From NCBI GenBank assembly GCA_015680685.1, contig MNCI01010436.1:31916-95915 (forward strand): a DNA stretch of 64,000 bases, given 5' to 3'. The translations under genes and the position numbers were made by a program. Below, piece by piece: positions 11,650 to 23,825 of the stretch. The number at the start of each line of letters is the position of its first letter. Positions within the stretch are counted from its first letter, which is position 1. Below the pieces are notes generated by a model. It was not told the DNA's origin and searched no databases. It saw only the letters and a program-made list of their open reading frames with translations. The stretch is from Gnetum montanum. Taxonomy: Eukaryota > Streptophyta > Gnetopsida > Gnetales > Gnetaceae.

Positions 11650-14500
11650 TGTATGAATAATGCTAAGAGTGCTCTCATCAAGAGTTTTCTTAACTGGTTG
11701 AAAGTATAGGGAGAACCATGCAAAGAATTTTTTAAATTCTTAAAACGTAAAGGTAATTTGCCTATTATTAACTTCATAGAAGTTGATGGTCAAATAAGTT
11801 CATATCCTATTATTATCAATGATTTTCTTGAAAGACATTTTAAACATATATTTGTCCTAAAGGAATTTAATCATGAGAATTTTCTCTCTAATTGTGATCA
11901 TGTACCGAATATTATTCATAGCACTCACAACCATCTTCTTGAATAATATATCTCTCTTACTAAAATTAAAGGTGGAGTGTTTAGCTTGGCCAATGATAAA
12001 GCTTCAGGTTTTGATGGAATTCCTATTGAATTTTTTAAAAAATCATTAGGATGTTATTGGTATGAACCTTTATTTTGTTTTTGTAGAAGCCATTCAACAA
12101 TATTCTCTTGTTCAAGAGTTGAATAGATGAGTCATCAAACTCATTTTGAAGGAAGGTGATCTTCATCACATTAGTAATTGAAACCCTATTACTCTTTTGA
12201 ATTCTATTTATAAAAGTTTAGCTAAAAGTCTTACTAAAAGATTAAAATAGATTATTCCTTAGTTAATTACTCTAGTGCAAATTGGCTTTGTCAAAGGTAG
12301 ATGTGTTTTGAACAATGTTGTTCCAACTTAAGAGAGCATGTAGTGAGTTGAGGATTCCAATCAAGACATTAATTTTTAAAGCTTGATTATGCTAAAGCAT
12401 ATGATAGAATTGAATTGCAATTTATTATTGCTTGCCTTAAGAACTATGATTTTAATACAAGATTTATTGGGTTGGTAGAAACTCTTTTTGCAAATGTTAA
12501 TGCAATTGTAGCTACAAATGTTGGCACTACTAATAGTTTCCAGCTTGAATGCTCAATTAGGCACGGTTGCCCTCTTGTTCCTTATCTCTTCGTTCTTGCT
12601 GTAGATTTTTTATTTTATGCTATACAAAAGGATTGGGAACATAATTTGCTACAAGGCATCCTTATTGAAAATAATGTTCCTACTTTATTAAATATGCATT
12701 TTACAAATGACTTCTTTTTTATGATAAAAAATGATAAAGCTATTGCAAATTGTCTTTTTTACTGTGTTGATCAATATTGCATGCTTTTAGGCTCTTAGAT
12801 TAATTTATTTAAATCTTTTATCTTTTGCAATAAGAGGGTTCAAGAATGGGCTTTGTCTAAATCTTTTCATTTTTCAGAAAAGTAAAATGTTTTCAAATTG
12901 GTCATTATTCCCTTTTCCTTTGGTAAATCTTCAAAAACTTTATGGGATGTTACGGTGAATAAAATTGAACAAAAACTTATTAAGTGGAAGGAGAAGAATC
13001 TTTTAATAGTTGGTAAGTTTATTATTTGTAACCATATCATTCAAGCTCTTCATTTATATTATTCTTTATGTTGTGCTTCTAGTATTTCTACATACTATCA
13101 CATTGATCAACTTGTAAGAAATTTTCTTTAAAGTAGAATCTATTCTAGAAAAGGATTTTGTTGTGTTATGTGGACATCTACACTTCTCACAAAGAGGATG
13201 GTGGATTAGGATTGATGAATTGTTATAAGTAGGGTATTGTATTATGTGTTAAGTGGGTGGTTAAATGCTTATTTGGTAGAGAGCTTTGGAAGCTTCTTTT
13301 TCATAAGCGCATGTAGATGGGTAAGCCTAGAGGTAGTGATTACTGGAGAGATACTCATTTTTTAATTGTATTCTTTTTCCAAAAGGTATTACTATATCAG
13401 GTTCTACTATCATAAAGCACATTTGGAAGGCTTGGAGTTTTATCAATGATTTTTAGAACTTCAATAATATTACTATTTCTACCTCTATGCTTGATAATAT
13501 TTTTCCTTGGTAGCTTCCCATCAACAATGAACTATGGAATATTAAGTATCCACAACTTTACAATATATGATGTAAGCTTGACATTTCATCCCTTTCATAT
13601 CTTCGCATGCATAATCAGTAGATTACTTGGTCTAAGTATTAAAGTCTCTAAGGCATTAATGTTTCTAAAACATCTACAATTTTTGATCTTTTGGATAGTT
13701 TAGATAGAATTATAGCTATTCAAGATTCTCATAATGTTTTTCTTGATTTTTTTTTTGGATTAATGGACATCATATTTTTCTATATTGGTCCAAGATTGTG
13801 TATAATCTTATCAGTTCTAATTATGATATTTTGTTAAAATTCAATTACCTTTAGAAAGTTAATCACAATGTGTAGTTATAGAAGCAACAAATTTAGAAGA
13901 TATGGAATTACAGTACTCCTTCAAAAATTAGACATTTATAGTTGTATTTGATTCATTAAGGTTTTCCTATTGGTATTCAACGCTCTTATTTTGTTGTTCA
14001 TGATCCAAGATGTCCTATCTGCAACATGGCTTACTTATCCCCTTGCTCATAGCTCTTGGAATTGGTGTAGTAGCTATTTACATGGTTTTCAACCAAGAGT
14101 AGATGAAGTTTTATTTGGTGACACTCAACTTTTCTTTATGCCATCTAGAGGTTTTGATGTAATGTGGTATTTCATAGAGATTCTTCATCTAATTTTCTTC
14201 CTTTCTTAGTTTAAGGTGACATCATTCAACAACTAATGCTTCAACTAAATTTTTAAATGTTTCTCTTTGTAGTTTTATTATTATTATTATTATTAACAAG
14301 AAGCCTTTAGTAAGAAGTGAAAACCCATTTGGGTGCTTCTAAATAAAGGCAAGGTCTAATAGAGTTTTTTCAAGAATGGTTGTAAGGATGAAAATCTAAA
14401 AATGCATTTTCAATAGTGTTGGGCCTTTGCTTTTTGTTGTTTTGGAGATTCTCCTCTACTTCTATGCTTTTGTATCTAAATTTGAATTATTATTTTTAAT
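11650..14500 (+). pseudogene. L1-type LINE ORF2 remnant with 3' UTR
   Basis: The remnant starts between the endonuclease and RT domains (no endonuclease seen). It continues with RT motifs DKASGFDGIPIEFFKK (about 11997), LDYAKAYDRIE (about 12382), SIRHGCPL-P-LF (about 12556) and a damaged catalytic box FTNDFF (about 12703) in place of the usual F-A-D-D. Further downstream come the WKEKNLLIVGKFIICNHIIQ block typical of plant LINEs (about 12985) and a zinc-binding-like HDPRCPIC (about 14000). Stops and frameshifts are numerous. The 3' UTR (14210-14500) is shared with 3815-4115 and 11441-11575. It is long dead and 5'-truncated. Confidence 0.85.
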
Positions 14501-15523
14501 ATATTTTTTTTTGGTGTTCAACAATTGAAAAGACATCCCTAGGGGGGTTTTCTTTAGATTCTCCTTGTTGATCTAATATACTTTCAAATTTTTAGATATT
14601 CTTATTCTTTTTTGTTGGGGTCCAATACTGTGCCCTTCACACCCATGCCCCCATACCCCTACGCACCTCTCACAAATTTGAACATGCTATCCAAAAACTC
14701 GCATATACTTTTAACTAAGATTAGTGTAACTAGAAAGCATTTCCAACTTGAGTTACAATTTAGGCATCACTAAGATTACTATAAGTGGAAAGCATTTTCA
14801 ACTTGAGTTATAATTTAGGCATCATTATATTTCTTTATAATTTTTTAAATCTATCATGTTGGCCATATGTTTTAGCGTGTACACATAGTCAAATTGCCCC
14901 ATTGAAACTAAGGTTAATATTAAGATATTCATGCTTGATATTAGAGACAATTATCTTCTTTGATAAGTTAACTCGCATTTTGAAACAAATGCAATGTGAT
15001 GATAGGATTTATGTGTAGGGATTATTTCCCAAGATATAACGAAAAGAGTTCAACTATTTAGGATGGTTTTGGCAAGAGTAGAGCTTATGTGTTGGAATAA
15101 CTATTAGAAATAGCAATGCCAATATGGCTAGCTTTATTAATATTAAAATATGGTTACTTACAATGGCAATATTGTTAATTAGAAGAAAAGAGATAACATT
15201 TAGAAGATGGATAGATTTATTGTTAAAATATGTTTTAAAAGGCTAAATATGATTTAAAAAATGGAGAAATCATGAAAAATATAAAGATTAGATTTGAAAA
15301 ATCTTACATGTATTTATTGTCATTTTTTTTCCTGATATCTTTTTATCACAATGGCTTTTGATATGTGGTTAATTTTATCTTAATTATTTATAGTTTGTTA
15401 TGATCATGGTTCTCCTTGATATTCTATAATAACTAGTATCAAAGTAGGTTAATGAAGTGCTGATGAAACATATCTTAGCATAGAAAGAGTAAAATAAAGT
15501 ACTCTAGCCTTCAAAACTTGCTA
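14501..15523. other. Unassigned stretch after the LINE
   Basis: A short direct repeat, AGTTA(C/T)AATTTAGGCATCA followed by AGAT or TATT, occurs at about 14751-14775 and 14803-14825, with matching preceding AAAGCATTT(C/T)CAACTTG. It is therefore a tandem duplication of about 50 bp. No coding content is recognised. The right part may be the degraded 5' end of the copia remnant that follows. Confidence 0.45.
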
Positions 15524-16090
15524 AGATGTAAGATGATGATTGGAAAAAGTTGAAAAGAAAACTATCACTATTTGAGGAAAAAAATTTTGACATTTCTTTA
15601 AATGAAACAAATTCTCATGCTCTTTGCATAAAATTTTAAAATAAGCTTGATAAATCTTTAGGCTTGAATCAATTTCATATTTATCAAAAATTTTGTAATG
15701 TAAAGATGAAAGAAGGGGTTTCTTTATAAGGCCATCTAGATGATATGATGGTTTCTTTTTGTAAAATTTGAAGACTATAAAGTGAAAAAACATGTGAAGT
15801 GTCATGTTGTTTTGATATGTTTACGTGAATGCTAAAATCCAATTTTTACAACTATTACTATTATGAGTACAAGTAACATTTCTTTTGATAGTGTAGTTTC
15901 TATTCTTTAGGATGTAGATTAAAGCTAGCTTGAAGGATAGGTTCATCCATCAAGTTATGCTTCCATAGTTACAAATAGATGTAGATCTAATAAATGTGAT
16001 TAAAATAAGGGATTTAATTAAAATAAGGAAAGGATTAAAAGTAGAAAAGTTTCTAAGAGAAGGATTGAATACTGGTTTTGCCCAAAACTA
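15524..16090 (+). pseudogene. Ty1/copia gag remnant
   Basis: The frame reads DDDWKKLKRKL, then LNETNSHALCIKF and KSLGLNQFHIYQKFCNVKMK followed by EGVSL and HLDDMMVSF. This is the UBN2-type gag pattern of copia elements (WxKLdrkA, S..N...L...L..lKM.EG.s...Hl..f). A basic tail with SRKVSKRRIEYWFC at about 16030-16070 may be a decayed zinc knuckle. Several stops interrupt the frame. No protease, integrase or RT is seen. Confidence 0.7.
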
Positions 16091-16642
16091 GTTATATAAA
16101 GAGAGATTGTCATGGTTACAAGGCCTAGAAAGCATCATAGTATAAGAAGGAAACACAGATTGGATAAATAAAAAACCAAATCAATTCCACAAATAAATCA
16201 TAGATAAGAATGAGGATGAGTGAAAACACAAACAATGAGAAAAAGGCCTCAAGGTCTATGGTAGTAATAAGTTGTAAAAGCTATCAAGGATGGGTTGTGT
16301 CCTTGGGATATCCAAATTAAAGAGGATCTTTGCATAGGTCCTTGTGATTTTGCCTCACATCAAGATTTTGATGTAAATTTCTCTATGTGTTTTTTTCCCC
16401 CACATTGGGGTTTTCACATATGTTTATTTATTTCTTTTCCCACATTAGGGTTTCCACATAAATTTCTGTGTGATTTTGTTTGTTTTCTTTCTTATCTATA
16501 TTTTCAAATTTGATTAAGTGCATAATATTAACAACATAAAGACATAAGAAGATCTATGTTAATCATTTTTTTGGTATTTGAACTCTAAAATTTTTTTAAT
16601 AACCTTTTGTAATAATAACAATATAAATGTGTGCATGGTATC
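16091..16642. other. Unassigned stretch before element A
   Basis: A direct repeat of CCCACATT(A/G)GGGTTT-CACATA occurs at about 16400-16420 and 16440-16460. No coding content is recognised. It may be continuing copia sequence. Confidence 0.4.
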
Positions 16643-17499
16643 TGATGCATCGTGTTTTGTCAGGCCCCGATATTGGATCCTCGATATCGGGTATGCAATA
16701 TCGTAGCCTAGATAACAATATCGAATACATGATATCATGATTCCTCTGTAGGCCTATAAATACACATTCGGGTGCACAAGAAAAGAAAAAAATTAAGTGT
16801 AAGTGTAGGATCTTTTTTGTCAGTTTTCAATTCATTTCAATTATTTCCCTAGTGCATGCCCAAAGTGTGATGATTGTAATTGTACAGAACCTTTATTTGA
16901 GTGTGATGTACTTGGACATGCACATGATCGACAATAAAGATTGAGATTACTCCATCATTGCAATATTCACTTAGTTTTTAATTGTTTAATTGTTATTGTT
17001 ATTGATTGTTTTCTTAGTTAATATTTCTTATCATCATTTACCATTCCTGTTGTTAAATGCGGAGTGAGTACTACTTAATCACGAACATTGAAGTGTAACT
17101 ACTTGGTAACCCAGTAGCGTATTTAAGAGTGCTCAAGTAATGTGCACTTGGTAATCCCAAAAGTAGTACATGAGGTCCAAGATGTGTATAGATGATTAAG
17201 GACAGATGCTCATCACACTTAGGCTAGCTTAGACTTCATTTCCTATTGCTTATTAGTTAATCAAGATTATTTTCCATTGTCTCTAAGAGTAGCACTAGTT
17301 TAGGATCACATCATTTGCCTCACTCTGGACTAAACCATACATGACTGAGTAAATACTAGTTCATATGGGAAGATAGCGAACTATGATCAATGTGTAACTA
17401 TCTAGATACCACAACTAGTCCATCTGCAAAGTTCGATCGAATTGTGCGTGAACACTTGTATTCATATGGTTGAGTGTAGGGGTATCTCACCACTCATCA
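16643..17499 (+). repeat. Element A 5' LTR
   Basis: The 857-bp LTR has a U3 with GATATC-rich palindromic motifs (GATATCGGGTATGCAATATC at about 16702), TATA box TATAAATA at 16755 and poly(A) signal AATAAA at about 16934. Its U5 holds two copies of TTGGTAA(C/T)CCCA. It is bounded by TG and CA, and the PBS follows directly. Confidence 0.9.
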
Positions 17500-17520
17500 T
17501 TGGCACCATTGCTAGGGACG
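17500..17520 (+). promoter_or_regulatory. Primer binding site, tRNA-Asp type
   Basis: TTGGCACCATTGCTAGGGAC follows the 5' LTR directly. It matches the complement of the plant tRNA-Asp 3' end (TGGCGCCGTTGCCGGGGA), allowing C-to-T and G-to-A changes at CpG and nearby positions. Elements B, C and the truncated LTR at 59391 have related sites. Confidence 0.75.
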
Positions 17521-17632
17521 ATGCTAGTTATTTAGATTAGTTACATCATCCAAGATTGCTGTAATGAATCCTTGACAATATACCTTTTAGAAAGAAAGTA
17601 ATTGCAAATAATTCACACATAAATTCACAACA

Positions 17633-19675
17633 ATGTCTCTCTCACAAGACTATGATAACGCAATAACTAGTAAGGCAATTCATTGGAGAACCAACAAATT
17701 ATATGATGATGAAGACGAAGTCTGGAGTACTCAATCTTATGCAGGGGTCTCCTATGTACATAACCAAAGACAACATTATCCCAACTCATAAACTCATAAC
17801 CTACCTAGTGATGATGAACCCCTGCTGGCCACTAAGAGCCTAATGCATATACAAGAGGCTGTTCGAATATCTCGTAGGTATCATAAGGAAAGTCATCTAT
17901 CCAAGCTTGATTTAAACAACTTTCCTAAGTTTTCAAGAGGCTATGATTTAGATCCAGAACATCACTCACAAGCCTTCCATGATGCCTATGTATGGAACAA
18001 TATTGATAATGGGTGGCAAAAACTTAAGCTCTTCCTTACGACATTCATTGGCCAAGCAAAAGTATGGTATAGGTCCTTAAAACCAAAATCAATTCAACAT
18101 TGGCCGACAATGGTAGATATCTTTACTAAAAAATACCAAACCTATGCAAGAGTGTTAGCCTTGAGGAAACAAATCTGAGAGTGGAAACAAGTGCAACATG
18201 AACCCTTGTACATGGCCTTAGAAAGATATTACTCTTTGTTAAACAAATGCCCAGGCCATTGGTTCTTTGAGGAAAGGCTAATGTACCACATCATGGATGG
18301 GCTTCATAATGAAACAAAGGAGACCCTAGGGATGCATGCCCCAGGTCAACTATATGAACTATGAACCCATCAATTCCAAGAGCTTATTAAGCAAGTAGAA
18401 AAATAAGAGGGAGAAATAGCTAAATGGGAGAATGTTGAAAGCTCTCAATAGGACCAAGATCTCAAAATAGCAAGGGTCCATGATCATGAAGAGGAGAAAT
18501 CAACTCACCTCAAGGAGGTGGAATCATCTTTGCCAATGCTACAATCACTAGATGAAATTAAGGCAAAGATCAATAAGATGACAGAATGGGTACATGAAAG
18601 ATGTGGAGAGTATGCCAACATTATTAGAAGTAGAACCATGATGAACCAAGAAACAGGACAGAACACCACTAGAAAATCGGAAAGAAGGGTTGAAGAGAAT
18701 AAGGATAAGAACTCAACTGCTAATCATACGTATCAATGTAACATTTGTATGTACGATCACCCCAAAGGCCAATGTCCAATCTTGTCACATTTACATGAGC
18801 ATTGGGAAGGAATGTTACATCTAGATTTCATACAAAAATATCGTGTTCAATCATAGTGTCAAAAATCCTAGTTGTGGGGGAGGCCACCCTCAAACTAGTC
18901 ACACCCTTCATACCATCTGAACCCAAGCGCTTATTAGGTTCAACATCCTATTTCCCCAATTGTGTCAAAATCCTCTATCTCACCACATCGTTATCATTCT
19001 CCTAAGTACTATCAACCCATGTCCTCTCCCACAAGATCACCACCTCATGTTCCTTGCACTCCTCCTCACCCTCAATATGCTCACCCTACACCTCCTTCTA
19101 CATCGCCACCAATTGTGCCAAAAGGTTTTGCACCATAGCACCAACCCATGAACATTACTTGTGCTGCTACTGTTAATAGTGGTGGAGGTCCTCCACAACG
19201 TCAAAAGTGTCCATTCTTTAGGCATGACCAAAGAAAGAGACAACACGCTTCCGAAACCACTGCATCCTCCAACCCAGTGCAAGTTCAACGTTGTGATGCA
19301 TCTGCCTACTCAAACACAATGCCTCCTATTATCTTATTAAGGCCACCAATCAATACTCCAGCTACCATGTGGCCTAATGAATATAACCACATAGGGAGAC
19401 ATATTGATCCTTGCATACCATCTTACGGTCACGGGTGCCATAGTGGGTCAACTCCTTATCAATTAACCACATCTTATAATTCGCCCCACTATGCCTACTT
19501 TAATCAAGTGTGTGGACCCCAATTTGGATACATTCCATCCACCACATCAAAGGACACCCAGTGGTTTGGATATGACTGGACTCCAATGTTCCCAAAATGC
19601 TTGGATCCAAACCTTCTATTTATTAATTCTCACCATGATCAAAAGTTTAGTTATGGGGGATATCGTCCATTCTAA
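17633..19675 (+). pseudogene. Element A gag
   Basis: An ATG at 17633 opens one continuous frame of about 680 codons to the stop after YGGYRPF, interrupted by several nonsense codons but holding frame through 17843, 18518 and 19148. It has a capsid-like retrotransposon gag domain (LDLNNFPKFSRGYD, AFHDAYVWNN, GQAKVWYRSL, LERYYSLLNKCPGH), then a zinc-knuckle variant C-X2-C-X3-H-X4-C at 18737-18775. The C-terminal region is Pro/Ser/Tyr-rich and ends at the gag stop with no protease. Stops at 18176, 18361 and 18406 fall where A' or C have Gln or other sense codons. Confidence 0.85.
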
Positions 19676-21084
19676 CAAGCAGAATTAATAAATGTTTTTC
19701 CTTTTCTTTAATTTTACAATTTTTTGTTTTCTAGTTTTCATCTTTCAATTTCTAGTTTTATCTTTTCATTTACTATTTTATCTTTTTATCTTTTTATGGG
19801 TAATCTCATCTATGAATAAAACACTCATGTGACTCATTTGTTGAGGTGTTGTTCTATGCTATCAAGTCTCAAGTAACTAATTATTTGGACAGCAAGCCCA
19901 CCACATCCACCCAACCATTCTATTAATAAGAGGTTCTACTCTGGGTACGATGATATTCTTGTCATCATGAAAACTTAAAAGTAATTTTGTTCTCATTATG
20001 CCCAAAGTAAAAAATGATGGACTAAGAGGGAATGGCTAGGGTGTGACATCAAGGGGACTTGGGGATTCTCTGTGGTGATAGTTGTAGGTGTTATCATGCA
20101 ACTTGTTTGTACTAAGATCTTTGTAGATCTAACGAAAAATGGGAGTAAGAGTAATAAAGGTACTCAATAAAGAAACTCAATGTTATTCTAGGGATCCCAC
20201 TAGAAAGACATGCACCCATGCTTGAAGGTTGGTGGCTTCTCTAGTTCACTATTGAAAAGGACAAAGTGCCAAAGTGGCTAGAAAAAGAAAAAAAAAAGAA
20301 AGAGGAAAGAAAAGATCAAGAAACAAAATGTACCATAGAGAAATTTCAAATCACTCCTCCCTTGGACAAAATGCCAAGTGATCGTACTCCTTGCTGTCAT
20401 GGTGTTCTTATAGGCATCCATCATTGGATGAAACCATGTGATGTCATTGATTGGAGGAATGGACTTGGTCTTGATTTTGGAGCGATAGGCTAATGACACA
20501 TTAATCATGCCCTACACTTAAGATTCATTGTGCCTTGGGTTAGTTACCTCATGTCCTGATCTTTGCAATCCCTTCTACAATTCACCTCATCTCACTATTC
20601 ATGTATTTTTGACTCGTGTCATGTGTAGCATCGAACTCATACCTCATCATGATGGTATTTACATGTGTGTGTTTTGTTGCACTAGTGTGGATTACATTTA
20701 ACCCTTTTAGTGCCTGTGGACATTTTTAGGTGTGGTTACGTAAGGGCATGATAGGTAGAAACCTGCTTTGGGGAGGACCCACTTGCGTAACTTTTGTCAT
20801 TTGCACTCTTTGCACATCATTTTATACCCTCCAAGTATTTCATTACTACAATAATCTTTCCCTTTATCATCATTTTAAATTCCAATGTTCCTATGCACCA
20901 CAACATGTCCTTTTTCCTCATCCTATTCATGAATTTCATTAACAGAATCCACTTCATTACACTTTTGGTGCCTTTAGGTCTCTTCGACATTACCCTAGAC
21001 CTTTCAAATTAACCTTAAATCCTTCATTATAAACCTTGGAAATTCAAAAATTCATGAATTTTACCAAACACCCTATTTTCAAAA
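19676..21084 (+). other. Element A non-coding spacer between gag and internal promoter
   Basis: About 1.4 kb without a convincing ORF lies where C has pol. It shares blocks with A' (57516-58720) and, more weakly, with B and C. The best is GGGGAGGACCCACTTGC at 20771-20787, preceded by a GCCTGTGGAC-type word. The length and conservation suggest cis-acting RNA or promoter functions rather than decayed coding sequence. Confidence 0.65.
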
Positions 21085-21175
21085 GGACATGATATCAAGT
21101 CCGACGCGATATCGGGTCCACGCTATCGGGTACACGATATCGCGTCTATAAAAACTATATATAGGGACCCCACCA
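21085..21175 (+). promoter_or_regulatory. Element A internal U3-like promoter block
   Basis: Four GATATC/CTATCGGGT-type motifs lie in about 60 bp, followed by TATAAAA at 21147 and then TATATATAG. The motif is the same one that fills the A-family LTR U3. The block lies 500 bp upstream of the aORF ATG. The equivalent in A' is 58725-58815. Function as a promoter is inferred. Confidence 0.6.
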
Positions 21176-21419
21176 CATATGTAAACATCATTAGTTACTA
21201 TTCATGCAAGGGGAGTTGTTGAAATTTTATTCTGAAAATTCTGATGCTTTAAGCACCTACTATTCCAACTTCTATATCTTGCTCATTAATGCTACAATTC
21301 TTGTTCCAATCAAACCTATCTAAACCCAAAGTTTTTGACTTAGTCGTGGGGGGAGGGTACACTCCAAGTTGCGCATAGTTTTTTCTGAATTCATCATTGC
21401 CTAAAGGATATCATAAAGG

Positions 21420-21671
21420 GTAAATGACCTTAAAAATGTTTAAAACGTTTGCCAAATTAATTTTATCTCTTCACCGAGACCATGAAAATTATTTTTTTGG
21501 AGTCACCTAATCAAAATCGGGCCCAATATCAAAACTTTTAAGGGAAACTTTCATAAAATTTTCTAACTCTGAATCACACTAGACAAGAAATGAATTTATT
21601 AAGGAAAAAAGTAAGGTATAAATCAAATTTTGTAAATAGCCTTACTAATAGAAGGTTCTATGTGATTGCAG
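21420..21671 (+). other. Candidate 5'-leader intron of element A aORF
   Basis: The donor AAAGG|GTAAAT is at 21420 (AAGG|GTAAGT at 59071 in A', an excellent consensus) and the acceptor TGTGATTGCAG ends at 21671, one base before the aORF ATG. B and C also have TGCAG directly before their aORF ATG. No transcript was examined. Confidence 0.45.
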
Positions 21672-23825
21672 ATGGTCCCTAAAAGAGGATAGCAAGGAGG
21701 ACCCTCTTAGGGTGCATCCAAATGACTAAGAAGAGGTAGAGGCCAGGCGTCTCTTGAGGAACATATAGAATAGGAGGCACAATCATTCAACATTCATTAG
21801 AAACCTCCTATTACTATGTAATCAAGACATGCTGAAGGTGGAGACGGTGGAGCACCTAAATAGGGACAACATCTCACGTTATCTTCGGAATGTGTTTAGG
21901 CGATTCATGAAAGGTCCATATCAGCAGCTATGATTATGGAACTTAACTTTGGGCCTTTCACTAAGTTTTCTCCTGAAGTAATCAGGGACCAACTTAAGGG
22001 GTCCCCACTATGGCCTATTCTCTCTAAAAGTGGTGATTGGTACCTAGGAGAGACATACCAATTCTAATACAAAAAAGAAGAAGGCACCACCATTGATATT
22101 GATGGTATTTCTGTATATTTCTTTGACAAAGCCATTTTGGAAGTCCTAAATCTTCCAAATATAGGTCCAAAAGTTGCTCACTTTTCCACTTGTTTCGATA
22201 CTGATGTGTGAAAGATTTGGTTGAAAAGGGCATACAACAAGGAAGATAAAGCATATGGAGAGCTTACACTTGAAGAGAGAATCTACTTCAAAATCGGCAC
22301 ATATCACATTTTCCCAAAAAAAGGTTTAAATAAAATTTTCACATATGTGACTAGAGGGAGTGCCATCTTGATGGGCAAGATTAATGCCAACCTATCCCAT
22401 CTATATCTTACAGAAATTTTTAGGGGGTTTGAAGAACATAATATGGGGAATTTTGCATTGCCCTTTCCCTGTCTCATCAAGAAGCTGTGCCAATGTGCTG
22501 GAATTCTGGGGTACACTAATGACATTCCCAAAAAGGCCCAAAATGCCTCATTCCCTGAATTACTAAAGCCACTAGCTCCAAGGAAAAGTTCTGGTAAAAC
22601 ACTAGAGCCTAAGCAGGAACAAGAAGTAGGGCCCAACACACAACTTATAGGTCAATAAGACTAGCCACCACCGTCACCACAGGACTATTGACCATTGATG
22701 AGCCATCTCAGGACCATTGCTAAAATGATCAGTTGGGAAAGCCGTGATGAGGCTAGTCTCTTCAGGGTCATCGATGATGTCGTATGATCCACAATCTCAA
22801 TTGATTGTGCATGGGGAGAGGTATCTATCCAAATAGAAGAAGGGGAATCACACTGGTCACAACAGATCTCTAGAAACGCTACATCCTTTTAGGTGCAATT
22901 AGAAATTGGTGAAGGCACCACAGTAGTGATCATGCAATACCAAGATGTAGCAAGAGTAGCAGAAGTGGTCACAGACCACATAAAAGAATCATTTAATGTC
23001 CTTGTTGTGCCACCAGTAGATTTTTCAGGAGCACGGGATGTTCAAACATTGGTCGGTGCCTCGATGACTCTTGCGGAGCATGAGGATGTTCTAGATCGAT
23101 TGCTAGAAATAGGATAAGTGAGACGTCCCTATTTGACATCCCTCAAGATGTCACAGCAACTTAGTCAGACCGCATCTCCAAAAAAGGGAAGCTAGTCATG
23201 GTAGAGGTCAGGGCCGAGCATGCAAAGGAGGAGTTAGAAAGACTCCAAGAAAATCTCGTCACCCTACAAGCTGCACAACAAGATCCTTTCCAATTCATCC
23301 CTGTAGACCAACTAGAATCCTTCTAGACATAGCAACTAAATAAATTGCTGGAGGAGAATAAAAAGTTGGCTAAGGAAAAAGACAAGGCTGATTGGGATGC
23401 TTCTAAGACACAAGCTCAAACGTATGCACACGCCAAAGCACTCAAGGCCTCACAAGAAGAAAATAAATGCCTCGCCATCGAAAATCTCTGGTTGATGATA
23501 GTAGAATAATAGAAGAATGTTTTGAAAGAAAATTTTTAGCAATTACAAGAACAATTAATGAGGGTCAACCAGGATATGAACTGCTTTTCCAGAGAAAATA
23601 GAACCCTCTCAATGGAGGAGGTACGCACAATCCGTAAAATAATGGCAATTGAAATAAGCATGTGGCAGAATGAGGCCAAGTGACATGAAAAGCTTAAGGA
23701 GCACTTCAGAGATTAGGTGGGGATGTAAAAACAAGTGGCTGAAAAAGAAATCCATATGGCCAAAGCCCACATTAACACACTCAGTGCTCAAAATGTTGAT
23801 TGGTGGGCTATATTAGATACCTATG

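Noticed and set aside
17500-17520. Possible tRNA gene fragments at the PBS sites
   Set aside because: They are only about 20 bases complementary to a tRNA 3' end and sit directly after LTRs, so they are primer binding sites.
22304-22639. 111-codon minus-strand frame
   Set aside because: Shadow of the element A aORF; its plus-strand frame is conserved with element C.
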